Notes: generated from the sequence alone by a model not told the origin. A stretch of DNA of 64,000 bases from Bradyrhizobium ottawaense (GCF_900099825.1 NZ_LT629693.1:2418001-2482000); one strand, 5' to 3'. Shown: positions 25,961 to 34,709, counted from the stretch's first letter. A program made the numbers and translations.

Positions 25961-27592
25961 TTGAACTTTAATCTGCCCATGGCTCAACGACGCGCCCCTG
26001 ACGGAGTGAATCGCGTTGGACGCAGGATCGAAGCGACTTTGCCGCTTGAGGAAGAGCTGACGCCGCATCACGTTTTGCTGGCGAGCATTTTGCCTCTGCT
26101 GATGTCCTTGGTGTGGGTCGGCCTTGTCACCGCCGCACTGCTCCCGTTTGAGCGAACTCTTGCGCGCAGCCTCGTCCCGATCGCCTATCTGATACCCGTC
26201 ATTATCGCGGCTACCCAGTGGGGCATCTGGCCGGCGACCCTGGCGTCGGTTGCCGCCACGATCGCGGCGGATTTCTTCTTCATTCTGCCGCTCTACAGCC
26301 TCCACATCGACGACCCGCAAGAGGCCATCGATCTGTTGCTGTTTCTCGTCGTAGCTCTGGTCAGTAGCAATCTCGCATCACGGCTGCGGCGCGAGACGGA
26401 AACGCTGCGCCGGCGAGAAAGCCAAATTCAGCATCTTTACGAATTCTCGCGACTCCTTGCGGCCTGCTTCACCGTATCGGACCTGGTCTCCGCGATTCAG
26501 AAACATCTTTCCCGCACACTGGGACAACAGGCCGCGTTTTTCCCGGCCGGGGCGGACGATCGATTTGAATCGCCCGAATCCGGTTCGGTCCCGAAGTTGG
26601 TGCAACAAAGGGTCGCGTCCATGACCCCGGCCCTCGGAATGGCCTCCGCCGCCGTCGTTGACGAACCGACACAACATATGTGGTTGCTCGAGTCGGTATT
26701 TTCGGAAAATGCCGTTCACGGCCTCGTTGCCGTCAACATCGGCGGCGGATCTCGCAGAGCGATCGAGGTCAAGACGCAGCGCGCCCGAGCCGTACTTGAA
26801 GACGTGTCTATGACCTTTCAACGTCTCGATATCGAGAAAGCGATCGAGGACGCCCGGCTCCACCTGCAGGCGCAACTATTGAGGGACGCATTTCACGGTA
26901 CGCTGGCTCACGAATTGTGCACGCCGCTTGCAGCCATTCGGGGCTCGGCCAGCGTGCTTGATGCGATGGCCATCGTTCGGGGAAACGATCGGATCCGCTC
27001 GTTGGTCGAGGCGATATCCGACGAAGCGGCAGAGCTCCACGGCTTCATTCATAACCTTCTGAACGCAACCCGGGTGACAGCAGGCGGCGTCAGCCCGACT
27101 CTTGAATGGGCCGATCCAAGAGACATCGTCAACGCCGCCATCAGGCGGAGGGCCAAACGCCTGGCGGCCCACAGGATCGAGACCGAATTCACCGACGATC
27201 TACCGCTGGTCAACGTCGATTCGGGCCTGATCGAGGAAGCGTGCGGCCAGCTGCTGGAAAACGCAGCGAAATATTCTCCCTCCGGCTCGACGATCTCGAT
27301 CCGCGCGCGACATGAACAAGGACGCGCGGTCTTGTCGATCTCCGATCAAGGTGTCGGGATAACATCCGACGAGCAGCAGCAGCTTGGCCGCAGGTCTTTC
27401 CGAAGCCCGCGTCATCAGGCAACGGTCCCGGGCTCCGGTCTGGGCTTTTGGATCGCATCAACCTTCATCAGAGCGAATGGCGGAGCCATCGACATATCCA
27501 GCCGGGGACAGGGACTGGGAACCACCGCTTCGATCACCCTGCCCGACACGCCGGTGGAGTCTTCCGAACTGGCGGCGCTCACCGATGAATAA
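25961..27592 (+). CDS. KdpD-like sensor histidine kinase lacking N-terminal domains
   Basis: This 543-aa kinase starts at TTG 25961 (AAGGCG upstream); ATG 25979 is possible. A DUF4118-type module of closely spaced TM helices lies at about residues 39-140 (LLASILPLLMSLVWVGLVTA and following). A GAF-like linker comes next, then the HisKA domain with phospho-acceptor H317 (LAHELCTPLAAI) and a HATPase with ENAAKYSPSG, DQGVGI and GSGLGFWI. Classical KdpD (about 900 aa) also has an N-terminal KdpD/Usp sensor, absent here. It overlaps its response regulator by 8 bp. No kdpABC genes are nearby, so the signal may not be potassium. Confidence 0.88.
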   Translation: MNFNLPMAQRRAPDGVNRVGRRIEATLPLEEELTPHHVLLASILPLLMSLVWVGLVTAALLPFERTLARSLVPIAYLIPVIIAATQWGIWPATLASVAATIAADFFFILPLYSLHIDDPQEAIDLLLFLVVALVSSNLASRLRRETETLRRRESQIQHLYEFSRLLAACFTVSDLVSAIQKHLSRTLGQQAAFFPAGADDRFESPESGSVPKLVQQRVASMTPALGMASAAVVDEPTQHMWLLESVFSENAVHGLVAVNIGGGSRRAIEVKTQRARAVLEDVSMTFQRLDIEKAIEDARLHLQAQLLRDAFHGTLAHELCTPLAAIRGSASVLDAMAIVRGNDRIRSLVEAISDEAAELHGFIHNLLNATRVTAGGVSPTLEWADPRDIVNAAIRRRAKRLAAHRIETEFTDDLPLVNVDSGLIEEACGQLLENAAKYSPSGSTISIRARHEQGRAVLSISDQGVGITSDEQQQLGRRSFRSPRHQATVPGSGLGFWIASTFIRANGGAIDISSRGQGLGTTASITLPDTPVESSELAALTDE

Positions 27593-28298
27593 GCCCAGCA
27601 ATGTCGTTCTCCTGATCGAGGACGAACCGAAAATCAGGCGGTTTCTTCGCGCCGGCTTCGAAATTCATGGCTTCTACGTGCTCGAAGCAGAGAACGCCGC
27701 GGACGGATTGAAGACAGCAACGTTCAATTCGCCGGATCTCATTATTCTCGATCTGGCGTTGCCCGATCTGCACGGGACGGAGGTTCTCGAGCGGCTTCGA
27801 TCGTGGTCGAACGTGCCCGTCATCATTCTCTCGGTCGTATCGAATGAGGATGAAAAGGTCCGGCTGCTGCAGGCGGGCGCCGACGACTATGTGGTCAAGC
27901 CGTTCGGGATGGCCGAACTGCTCGCGCGCAGTGAAGCTGCCTTGCGGCGATATTTCAAGACCGCGACCGAAAACCCCGTCGTCGTGGCCGGCCCTCTGTC
28001 AATCGACCTCGTGAGTCGAACCGTCCTGCTCAACAAGAGCCAGATCCGGTTGACGCGAAAGGAATACCGTCTACTTCATATTCTGGCGACGCATATCGGC
28101 CTGGTCGTCACCCACGACCAGTTGCTCAAGGAAATATGGAGCGGCAACCAGCGAGAAAATATCCAGTATCTCCGGATACTGGTTCGCAAACTCCGGCAGA
28201 AAATCGAAACCGATCCCAATGACCCTTGCCTGCTCGTGACCGAATCCGGCGTCGGCTACCGCCTTCAACCTCGGCTCGAAACCAGCTCGGCGGAGTAA
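27585..28298 (+). CDS. OmpR/KdpE-like response regulator
   Basis: This 237-aa protein starts at ATG 27585 inside the end of the kinase gene, so the two are translationally coupled. The receiver domain has the acidic pair (IEDE), phospho-acceptor D56 (LIILDLALPD) and K105 (VVKPFGM). The C-terminal winged helix has LTRKEYRLLHILA and LRILVRKLRQKIE, the OmpR/PhoB recognition pattern. It is phosphorylated by the preceding kinase. Targets are unknown; no kdp operon is visible in the window. Confidence 0.92.
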   Translation: MNKPSNVVLLIEDEPKIRRFLRAGFEIHGFYVLEAENAADGLKTATFNSPDLIILDLALPDLHGTEVLERLRSWSNVPVIILSVVSNEDEKVRLLQAGADDYVVKPFGMAELLARSEAALRRYFKTATENPVVVAGPLSIDLVSRTVLLNKSQIRLTRKEYRLLHILATHIGLVVTHDQLLKEIWSGNQRENIQYLRILVRKLRQKIETDPNDPCLLVTESGVGYRLQPRLETSSAE

Positions 28299-28416
28299 CG
28301 ACTCTACGGCTCCTGGCGGACGCAACGATGGGCTTCATTCGCGAAACTACCTCTGGAATACCCGAACAGCGCGCTCGGCCGATCGAGATCGAAGATCGAT
28401 AGCGGCTGGATTGATC

Positions 28417-28695
28417 ATGCTCCGCCCATCGCCACGCCGATCATTCTATGTTGCCGTTCTTCCGGCAGAAACCGAACGGGGTTGGTGCTGGGAAATACGC
28501 CGCAAGCGGCGGCCCATGGGCGTCAGGCTGGGGGAATGCGGCTTCAGCACCTATCGCAGCGCCATGCTGGCCGGAAAGGTTGCCCTGGAAGAGTTCCTCA
28601 ACGGATTGTCGCTGGACCCGATTTCGCGAACGATTTCCAATGCCGATGCTGGAACGGAAATTGCTAGAAGGCGTCATCGGGCATTGCACAAATGA
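28417..28695 (+). CDS. small hypothetical protein
   Basis: The start is ATG 28417 (GGCTGGA 7 bases upstream; TTG 28411 is an alternative), giving 92 aa. The product is basic, starting FYVAVLPAETERGWCWEIRR, with a central FSTYRSAMLAGKVALEEFLN helix. It looks like a short conserved rhizobial protein of the DUF-type with a strand-strand-helix fold. It stands 10 bp before the next small gene. Confidence 0.55.
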   Translation: MLRPSPRRSFYVAVLPAETERGWCWEIRRKRRPMGVRLGECGFSTYRSAMLAGKVALEEFLNGLSLDPISRTISNADAGTEIARRRHRALHK

Positions 28696-28704
28696 GGTGC
28701 GGCG

Positions 28705-28908
28705 GTGACCTTCATTGTGCACGCCTCAAGGGGCGAAGACGTTACAACGACAATACGATTGAGTGTTGTCGTCGCGATCGCCAAGGGCCTGGCCTTTGTC
28801 GAGGAAGGCTGGCAGGTCGTTATCATCGGACCAGACGGGGTGCGCTACGAGCCGTCCGAGTTCGAGAAGCTGCTATCGCTGAGCCCCGCGCTTCAATCGC
28901 GCGAATGA
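28705..28908 (+). CDS. small hypothetical protein
   Basis: This 67-aa protein starts at GTG 28705 after AATGAGG. The sequence TIRLSVVVAIAKGLAFVEEG then GWQVVIIGPDGVRYEPSEFE suggests a small helix-plus-hairpin fold; no TM or signal. It is probably co-transcribed with the preceding 92-aa gene. Function unknown. Confidence 0.55.
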   Translation: MTFIVHASRGEDVTTTIRLSVVVAIAKGLAFVEEGWQVVIIGPDGVRYEPSEFEKLLSLSPALQSRE

Positions 28909-29072
28909 TTCGGTCGTGAGCCGGAGACAGTTTCCGGCCCGCGCTGCCTAACAATGTTGCGTGCTCATCGCAGGACGGAACCGCGGCGTTTCATCGCAGC
29001 CGAATGCTGTGCGCACCTCCTCCAATGCGATTGCTAATATAAAAATAATATATTTTCGCCGCCAAAACCCCT

Positions 29073-29225
29073 ATGTTGCCCAAAATTTGGGGATCCGGAG
29101 TGGCGCAGTTTCTTATCGAGCATTTCACTGTCCTGGGATTCGAAGTTCAGAACTGGATGCTCATCGTGGTGGGCTTGACCATTGCCTTCATCTTGTTCGT
29201 CTGGCGAACGCGCGATCGGGTCTAA
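29073..29225 (+). CDS. small single-pass membrane protein
   Basis: This short gene of 50 aa starts at ATG 29073, with GTG 29100 as an alternative. After FTVLGFEVQNWM there is one hydrophobic segment (LIVVGLTIAFILFVW) ended by basic RTRDRV, giving an N-out/C-in prediction. The length, clean TM segment and stop right after the positive anchor support a real small membrane protein. Function unknown. Confidence 0.5.
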   Translation: MLPKIWGSGVAQFLIEHFTVLGFEVQNWMLIVVGLTIAFILFVWRTRDRV

Positions 29226-29273
29226 GGACAGCGAGCGGATCGAACGGCCGAATCCAATTCTACCAGGACGGCA

Positions 29274-29498
29274 CTATCGACGGGTCGACGGCTGGCTTAA
29301 TTTTCCGCGCAGGCAGGACAGCGAGTACTGTCCAAAATCCGGCAAACTAAGCAGGGCTTTATCGAACATTTCCCTCACCTCGCCGACAGTTTTCACACCT
29401 GCTGCGGCGAGGGCGTTCCTAATTCGAGTCGTAAGTTCGAGATCGCTGATCAAAGTTTCGTCTGCCAATTCGCGCGTCGTATCGAGCATCCTCATCAC
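29274..29498 (-). CDS. RNA polymerase alpha-CTD-like small protein
   Basis: This 74-aa product starts at GTG 29498 or the adjoining ATG. ISDLELTTRIRNALAAAGVK is followed by TVGEVREM, a loop and LPDFGQYSLSCLRGKL. This is the helix-hairpin-helix layout of the RNA polymerase alpha C-terminal domain (canonical: DLELSVR-x-NCL, TIGDL, NFGKKSLNEIKEKL). No N-terminal assembly domain is present. Such stand-alone domains could bind DNA or sigma/activators, but no role has been shown. Confidence 0.65.
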   Translation of the reverse strand: MMRMLDTTRELADETLISDLELTTRIRNALAAAGVKTVGEVREMFDKALLSLPDFGQYSLSCLRGKLSQPSTRR

Positions 29499-29795
29499 CC
29501 TAGCTCATAGCTGAACGCGATACGCCGATCGTGAGCCTTGCAAATCGTGTGCAAGTCGATCGGGGAATCACACAACAGCCACACCCCGAGCTCCTCAACA
29601 GCTGCTTGAGGGTGACGATATTTTTTCTATATTTTTTTGAACTCTTTTTGATGCCGCAGACGCGCAACGCGCGTCTGAAAAGTGCATTTGAACAAGCGGC
29701 GCAGTGCAGTTCGCAGTCGCACACGTTTCACATTCGATCTAAAATTATTTTCAGGATCATGAATCGTTGGTGGCTCGGCCACGCAGGGGGTTTAG

Positions 29796-30569
29796 ATGCG
29801 TCGACAAATGAAATGGGCATTCGCTGCGAGTATCGTGTTGGCTCTCGGTGCAACCGGCGGCGCCTCGGCCGCGGATATGGCAGTCAAAGCTCGACCGGTC
29901 GTCGCGCCGATCATCGCCACGCCATGGACCGGGTGTTACATCGGCGGCAATGTCGGCGGCGGCTGGACCCGGATCGATACCACCCGGGTTTCCCAAGACA
30001 CGATCGGCCCGGCATTCGCAAATTATGGCCGTGAAAACGACAGCGGCTTTATCGGTGGCGGCCAGATCGGCTGTGACTTCCAGACCGGCAACCTGGTGCT
30101 CGGCGTGCAGGGCATGTTCGACTATGCCCGCATCAACGGCCAACATGCATTGACGGACTTCCCGGCTTTCACCGAGACGAACAACCTTCGCTCCATCATC
30201 ACCGGTACCGGACGGGCCGGCTGGCTGTGGACCCCGGCGCTCCTCGGCTATGTGAAGGGCGGCGTCGCATGGTTGAACCAGCGGAATCAGGCCTTCCTGC
30301 CTGGCGGCGGCCTGTCAGAATCGTCGAGCTTTACGGTGCCCGGAATGACCGTCGGCGTGGGCTTTGAATACATGTTTGCCCCAAGCTGGTCGATATTCGC
30401 GGAATACAACTACATGTGGTTCCTTGACGACACCGCTACGCACTTTACCGCCGCTCCCGGCTTGTTGCCGCCTGGCGAGGTCGTCAACGTGAATCAGCGG
30501 GCCCAGACTGCGTTGGTCGGCATTAACTACAAATTCCACTGGGAATCACCGGGGGTCGCGAAATACTGA
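29796..30569 (+). CDS. outer-membrane beta-barrel protein (Omp25-like)
   Basis: This 257-aa product has a signal peptide ending GASAAD. The mature part starts with the family pattern WTGCYIGGNVGGGW, continues GGGQIGCDFQTGNLVLGVQG, and ends ALVGINYKFHWESPGVAKY, close to the tail of the 22040 barrel. Two cysteines (GCYIGG, IGCDFQ) could pair. It is an OmpA-like/Omp25 eight-strand barrel. A strong intrinsic terminator follows at 30601, so it is likely monocistronic. The upstream 300 bp (29499-29795) contains no other gene. Confidence 0.88.
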   Translation: MRRQMKWAFAASIVLALGATGGASAADMAVKARPVVAPIIATPWTGCYIGGNVGGGWTRIDTTRVSQDTIGPAFANYGRENDSGFIGGGQIGCDFQTGNLVLGVQGMFDYARINGQHALTDFPAFTETNNLRSIITGTGRAGWLWTPALLGYVKGGVAWLNQRNQAFLPGGGLSESSSFTVPGMTVGVGFEYMFAPSWSIFAEYNYMWFLDDTATHFTAAPGLLPPGEVVNVNQRAQTALVGINYKFHWESPGVAKY

Positions 30570-30600
30570 CTTCTCCCCTCCTATCCCCAGGAGAACCTCT

Positions 30601-30627
30601 GAGCCCCGGCATCGCCCGGGGCTCTTT
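30601..30627 (+). terminator. intrinsic terminator
   Basis: GAGCCCCGG-N6-CCGGGGCTC forms a 9-bp perfect GC stem followed by TTTTT, 31 bases after the outer-membrane protein stop. This is a textbook rho-independent terminator. Confidence 0.88.
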
Positions 30628-30864
30628 TTGCGAGGATCTACCTCGTTCGCCCAAGGCTCGCACGCAAACCTATGCCGCCTTTATGAGATCACGGCCGGGC
30701 CGCCCTCGAATTCATATCCGGTCGGGAAGATATTTGGCGCATGAGTCAAGTTGCCTCCCGCCGACCAAAACCATCCGAACATTCGCAAATGGAACGAACC
30801 TCAGCGACGGAACGGTCGGTCGCGTCGGGAGCGCTTTGGCTCTTCATTCGGAAGGATTACTAAC

Positions 30865-31122
30865 GTGAAGCTCGTCGAACCTCCATCGTGCAGCACCGCA
30901 TCCACCATCGTCTTCATCGGCAGGAACTGCCGCGGCAACTGGGTCGCCCAGGAACAGAACGGTCTCTATGGCGGCCTGTTCGTCAATCGGGCGCAAGCCG
31001 TCAAATATGCCCTGTTCGAGAATGGCCATCACCCCGAGACCATCATCGAATTGCCGCTCATCGAACTCGACATGGCCGGCAAGCTCGCCCTCCCGGCCGC
31101 AGGCTCGCGGCACGTCGCGTGA
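30865..31122 (+). CDS. small hypothetical protein, FIGRN family
   Basis: This 85-aa protein starts at GTG 30865 with AAGGA 8 bases upstream. It contains TIVFIGRNCRGNWVAQEQNG and then GGLFVNRAQAVKYALFE. The protein at 34221 has the same block (FFIGRNRDGFWVARDAKGRI, GGLFLFENSARSFA), so they are paralogues. The pattern suggests a compact beta-sheet domain that ends IELDMAG/IELDLEN. Function unknown. Genes up to the DapA-like one follow with gaps of 32 and 6 bp, suggesting an operon. Confidence 0.65.
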   Translation: MKLVEPPSCSTASTIVFIGRNCRGNWVAQEQNGLYGGLFVNRAQAVKYALFENGHHPETIIELPLIELDMAGKLALPAAGSRHVA

Positions 31123-31154
31123 CTCCTTCAAGGACGATCTCCCAGGAGGGCCCG

Positions 31155-31598
31155 ATGGCTCAGCCTCATGCCGGCTCGAACCGCGACCAAGTCGTCGACG
31201 CCATGATCGGACTCACCCGCTTGTCCAGTCTGCACCGCGCCATCGTTGTCGGCAGCGACGGACTGGAGTTCTACCTTGCCCTGCGGCAGCGCGGTTTCCT
31301 CCGCGTCGCGACGCCCGAGACATGCCGCTTGCCGAGGGGACAACACACGATCGGTCTGATTGCAGGACAAGACCCGGTTCAGGCCATCGAATCAGCACTC
31401 ACCCGGATATCGCCGTTTCTCAGCCTCAGCGCGGCAATTGCCGTGCTGATCGACTCACGAGAACCCGGCGCCAGCCTGAAGATACGCGCCAGGCTGGGGC
31501 AGATGGGCTTTCGAATCGAGGCAGGCGCCAGATGTCAGCAAGGTCTTGTGCTCGCCGGATACCGGCAGAGTTTTGGGCAACTGGAAAATGCAGCGTGA
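31155..31598 (+). CDS. hypothetical protein, paralogue of 38560 product
   Basis: This 147-aa protein starts at ATG 31155 with AGGAGGG upstream. A possible Rossmann-like pattern is visible: HRAIVVGSDGLEFYLALRQRG followed by a strand HTIGLIAG and AIESALTRISPFLSLSAAIA. The 38560-39006 product has the same layout (HRIVVAGSKAVELMLELHRR, YDVALVDW). The fold might bind a nucleotide or SAM, but no signature is complete. Function unknown. Confidence 0.65.
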   Translation: MAQPHAGSNRDQVVDAMIGLTRLSSLHRAIVVGSDGLEFYLALRQRGFLRVATPETCRLPRGQHTIGLIAGQDPVQAIESALTRISPFLSLSAAIAVLIDSREPGASLKIRARLGQMGFRIEAGARCQQGLVLAGYRQSFGQLENAA

Positions 31599-31604
31599 AT
31601 ACCA

Positions 31605-32552
31605 ATGACACCCCTTCTACTGCCGTACAGCTGGCTTGCGGGTTACACCCCCGATCTTCCAACCCCGTTTGACGACAACGGCGAACTCGATCTGGCGGCA
31701 TTCGCGACGCTTTGCGATCGTCAAATCGACGCCGATGTCTCGGCGATTGTCGTCGGCGAAACAACCGGCGAAGCGTCAACGCTGACGCCGGTTGAGCAAG
31801 ACAAGCTGGTCCGGACTGCCGTTGAGGTGTCGCATCGGCGAGTCCGCGTCATCGCCGGCGCCGGATCGAACTCCACCAGCCAGGCCATTGAGCTGACCCG
31901 GCGCGCCGAGCGGGCCGGCGCCGACGCGGTGTTGTCGGTCGTGCCCTATTACAACAAGCCAATGCAGGCCGGCATCTGCGCCCATTTTCAGGCGATTGCC
32001 GGCGCCACTGCCCTGCCTATTATCCTCCACGATATCCCCTCCCGAACCATCCGCGAGATGTCCGACGACACCCTGGTGCGGCTCGCGGAGGCGAGGCCGT
32101 TCATTGGCTTGCGAGACGCGACCGGCGATATCACGCGCGCCATGCGCCTGCAGCCGCGCCTGCCGCCAGGATTTCGGTTGCTGTCCGGAGACGACGCGAC
32201 CGCGTTGGCCTTCATCGTCAATGGTGGCGACGGCAGCATCTCGACGATATCGAATGTCGCGCCGGCACTATGCAGCGCTATTTTTTCGAACTGCGGGCAA
32301 GGGCAGCTACAGTCCGCGCGATATTTGCAAAGCAGGCTTGCCCCGCTAACAGCCGCACTCGCTCGGGAGAACCCGGCCGCCGTAAAGTATGCCCTGTGCC
32401 TGCTCGGTTTCATGTCGCCGCATACCCGCCTGCCGATCGTCGAGTTGGCCGATTCAGCGAAAGCCGAGGTTGCGAGAGCGATCGCGGAGATCGGCGACGA
32501 GGATCTGGCCTGTCGGTGCGAAATTCAGCGGAGTCGAACCGGCCTAAAGTAG
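31605..32552 (+). CDS. DapA-family protein lacking catalytic Lys and Tyr
   Basis: This 315-aa TIM-barrel protein belongs to the dihydrodipicolinate synthase/N-acetylneuraminate lyase family, recognised from GETTGEASTL, SVVPYYNKP and IPSRT. The Schiff-base lysine (in GIKEATGD of active enzymes) is Arg170 here (GLRDATGD), and the catalytic tyrosine (LYNVPSRT) is His142 (LHDIPSRT). A class I aldolase mechanism should therefore not be possible, so dihydrodipicolinate synthase activity is unlikely. It starts 6 bp after the previous gene. It may have a new non-aldolase role, or be degenerate although its frame is intact. Confidence 0.85.
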   Translation: MTPLLLPYSWLAGYTPDLPTPFDDNGELDLAAFATLCDRQIDADVSAIVVGETTGEASTLTPVEQDKLVRTAVEVSHRRVRVIAGAGSNSTSQAIELTRRAERAGADAVLSVVPYYNKPMQAGICAHFQAIAGATALPIILHDIPSRTIREMSDDTLVRLAEARPFIGLRDATGDITRAMRLQPRLPPGFRLLSGDDATALAFIVNGGDGSISTISNVAPALCSAIFSNCGQGQLQSARYLQSRLAPLTAALARENPAAVKYALCLLGFMSPHTRLPIVELADSAKAEVARAIAEIGDEDLACRCEIQRSRTGLK

Positions 32553-32715
32553 AGAGCTTTTTCGATTTTGTTTCGGCAGAATATTGGCCCATGTTCCTTG
32601 CTGGCCGGCAAGCTGCCTGATCCAGTCCGCGTCGCATCCACGATAGTTCGCAGGCGCCCTAATTTGCCCGGATCCTCCGTTGACAAGGAGCAAACCTCAT
32701 ACCGCGTTAGGTTTT

Positions 32716-33330
32716 ATGACGCTGACCCCCAGGGATCTCCCACTTCGCTGCCGGTGCGGCCGCGCGCGCGGCATCGCGAACGAAATTGCACCGTCCACCG
32801 GCTTTCGCATCGTCTGCTACTGCGGGGATTGCCAGGCGTTCGCGCGCTTCCTTGGCCGTCCCGACGTGCTCGACACAGCAGGCGGAACAGACATCTTTCA
32901 AATGCCGACCGGCCGCGTGAAACTGACGGCGGGCACTGACGCCGTACGCTGCCTGAGGTTCTCCAATAAGGTCTTCCGCTGGTACACGGATTGTTGCCAG
33001 ACCCCGATCGGCAACACGGCCGGACCGCGATTCCCTGTCGTCGGCATCATTCATTCTTTCATGGATCACGATGCAGATGGTCGTTCCCGAGACGAGACGC
33101 TCGGTGCGCCGCGTTGCCGAATCTTCGAGCGTTCCGCCGTCGGACCACTCCCGCCGAACGCGCCTGCGCCGCTCTCGCTCAGCCTGCTCCCCGTCCGCGT
33201 CTCAACGCTTCTCCGCTGGTGGTGGCGCGGGCTCGGTCGGCCGAACCCGTTCTTCGACGAACATACGGGCGCCCCACTCTCCGTACCGCGCGTCCTCACG
33301 CCGGGAGAGCGCGCCACCCTCAGCCAATGA
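32716..33330 (+). CDS. GFA-like/DUF6151 family protein
   Basis: The start is ATG 32716, giving 204 aa. Cysteines arranged CRC...CYCGDC near residues 12-40 and CCQTPIGN later recall the zinc-binding glutathione-dependent formaldehyde-activating (GFA) fold and the related DUF6151 group. No glutathione-binding evidence can be read. It is cytoplasmic. The preceding gap of 163 bp carries no other gene. Function unproven. Confidence 0.7.
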   Translation: MTLTPRDLPLRCRCGRARGIANEIAPSTGFRIVCYCGDCQAFARFLGRPDVLDTAGGTDIFQMPTGRVKLTAGTDAVRCLRFSNKVFRWYTDCCQTPIGNTAGPRFPVVGIIHSFMDHDADGRSRDETLGAPRCRIFERSAVGPLPPNAPAPLSLSLLPVRVSTLLRWWWRGLGRPNPFFDEHTGAPLSVPRVLTPGERATLSQ

Positions 33331-33349
33331 ACCAGTACACATCCTGGTT

Positions 33350-33547
33350 TCACACGCCGCGGGTGGACCCCCGATGCAGCGAATGCTTTTCGCGCCATTT
33401 CGGACCGGGGCCACGCATGTAGTGCTCTTCCGGTCGGTACTTTTTGTCTTGGCCGTCCCAGGATGGGCCGAGAAAGGTCACCACGACGCCGATCGCGTGG
33501 CGGAGATGCGAAGCGAGGACCGATGTCTGAAGCGGGATCTGTCGCAT
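33350..33547 (-). CDS. small protein with YMRGPGPKWR motif
   Basis: This 65-aa protein starts at ATG 33547, with AGAGG 5-6 bases upstream. The C-terminal half has KYRPEEHYMRGPGPKWREKH, shared with the 90-aa product at 42839-43111 (YRPELHYMRGPGPKWRAKH). The distance from start to motif is also similar (about 36 and 38 residues). N-termini differ. Unknown function. The shared motif in two places argues that both are real genes. Confidence 0.6.
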   Translation of the reverse strand: MRQIPLQTSVLASHLRHAIGVVVTFLGPSWDGQDKKYRPEEHYMRGPGPKWREKHSLHRGSTRGV

Positions 33548-33598
33548 GCGAACCTCTGGGCGAACACTGGTGTTGAGAACTGGGGCCGGCCGAGGCAG

Positions 33599-33919
33599 TT
33601 ATTTGGTCCTGCGAACGCTGCCCTGACCGGATTTGTCCGACACCCAGTCGTTGTTCCGGCGATCGTAGTGAACACCGCGAAACTCGAGTTCGCGCTCGAT
33701 CCGGCGCATTTTCGATTTGGCAATCGCCTCGATCATATTCCTGAAGAAGCCCTTGACGCCTCTGAACGCGCCGCGGGCACGCGCACGGTCGCGTTTTAGC
33801 TGCGTCCAGGCGAACCGGTAGTCGACCTGCGGCTCCGTTCGGGTGATGAGAAACAACCGATAGGCATCGTCGTAGGCGAGGTCAGATTCTTTGCCATCGC
33901 GGGTCAGTATGTGGGCCAT
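33599..33919 (-). CDS. hypothetical protein
   Basis: This 106-aa product starts at ATG 33919 with GGGAGAT 6 bases upstream. It starts MAHILTRDGKESDLAYDDAY, is strongly basic and helical in the middle (QLKRDRARARGAFRGVKGFF), and ends in a polar tail. No signal peptide or TM segment is seen. The basic helical centre might bind nucleic acid, but no domain was recognised. It is followed by the YMRGPGPKWR gene on the same strand. Confidence 0.6.
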   Translation of the reverse strand: MAHILTRDGKESDLAYDDAYRLFLITRTEPQVDYRFAWTQLKRDRARARGAFRGVKGFFRNMIEAIAKSKMRRIERELEFRGVHYDRRNNDWVSDKSGQGSVRRTK

Positions 33920-34220
33920 CTTCGATCTCCCGGCAGTTCGTGCCGAACTGTTGGTTCGAAGATGAGCGGGACAGCATAGGAAATCGAGATGCCCTCCGGC
34001 CCTCGCTCATAAGCGCGGCATAAATGCCCGCCGGGAAGACGGCTGCGCAAATACCTCTCCCCGGATTCCTATATTTTTCCTATGCGATCCGAGGCCATTC
34101 CGGCTCGCATTCCTATGACGTCGCAGGCACATCATGCGTGGGGACTCAATTCATGGGATCGGGGCAGATGGGCGCCATGCCCGTTATGCCGATCACCGGC
34201 GCGGACCCAACGCAGGGGCA

Positions 34221-34622
34221 ATGCCAAACAGTTTGACCAACGCGATCGAGCCGCAGAGCGAACAGCCCGGTATCTCGCCAAGGGATACGCCCGCGATCGC
34301 CGCCACGCCATTTCAGGCGCTCGATTCCGGGATCGTGAACAAGGCGATCCCGACATTCTTCATCGGCCGCAACAGGGATGGCTTCTGGGTTGCCCGTGAC
34401 GCCAAGGGAAGGATCGGCGGACTTTTCCTGTTTGAGAACTCCGCCCGTTCGTTCGCAAGAGCACATAGCCGGCCGACAGGTTGCGCGACGGTCTACCAAT
34501 CCGAGCGGATCGAGCTCGACCTCGAAAACAGCGGCAATCCGATTGTCGGGCGTCTGGCGCTCTTGAAACATCTGTTGGTCGACCTTCAGCAACTTCTGAT
34601 GTCTCGTTCGACAAGACGATGA
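34221..34622 (+). CDS. hypothetical protein, FIGRN family
   Basis: This 133-aa product starts at ATG 34221; the ribosome site AGGGG is very close, so the start is uncertain. FFIGRNRDGFWVARDAKGRI and GGLFLFENSARSFA match the 85-aa protein at 30865. The conserved block is about 60 residues, with a longer N-terminal extension here (Thr/Pro-rich) and a C-terminal helix (LALLKHLLVDLQQLLM). It is a paralogue of unknown role. Confidence 0.6.
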   Translation: MPNSLTNAIEPQSEQPGISPRDTPAIAATPFQALDSGIVNKAIPTFFIGRNRDGFWVARDAKGRIGGLFLFENSARSFARAHSRPTGCATVYQSERIELDLENSGNPIVGRLALLKHLLVDLQQLLMSRSTRR

Positions 34623-34709
34623 AACGATGGAGGCTGGACTTGGCGCAGATAGCTCGACCAACACGTTAGCTCCGGCGAAAGCTGAAACTGACCCGACCGA
34701 GGGAGAGAA

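Noticed and set aside
33071..33799. Open frame of 242 codons on the plus strand
   Set aside because: It overlaps the DUF6151-like gene and two minus-strand genes that have ribosome sites and conserved blocks; it looks like a shadow.
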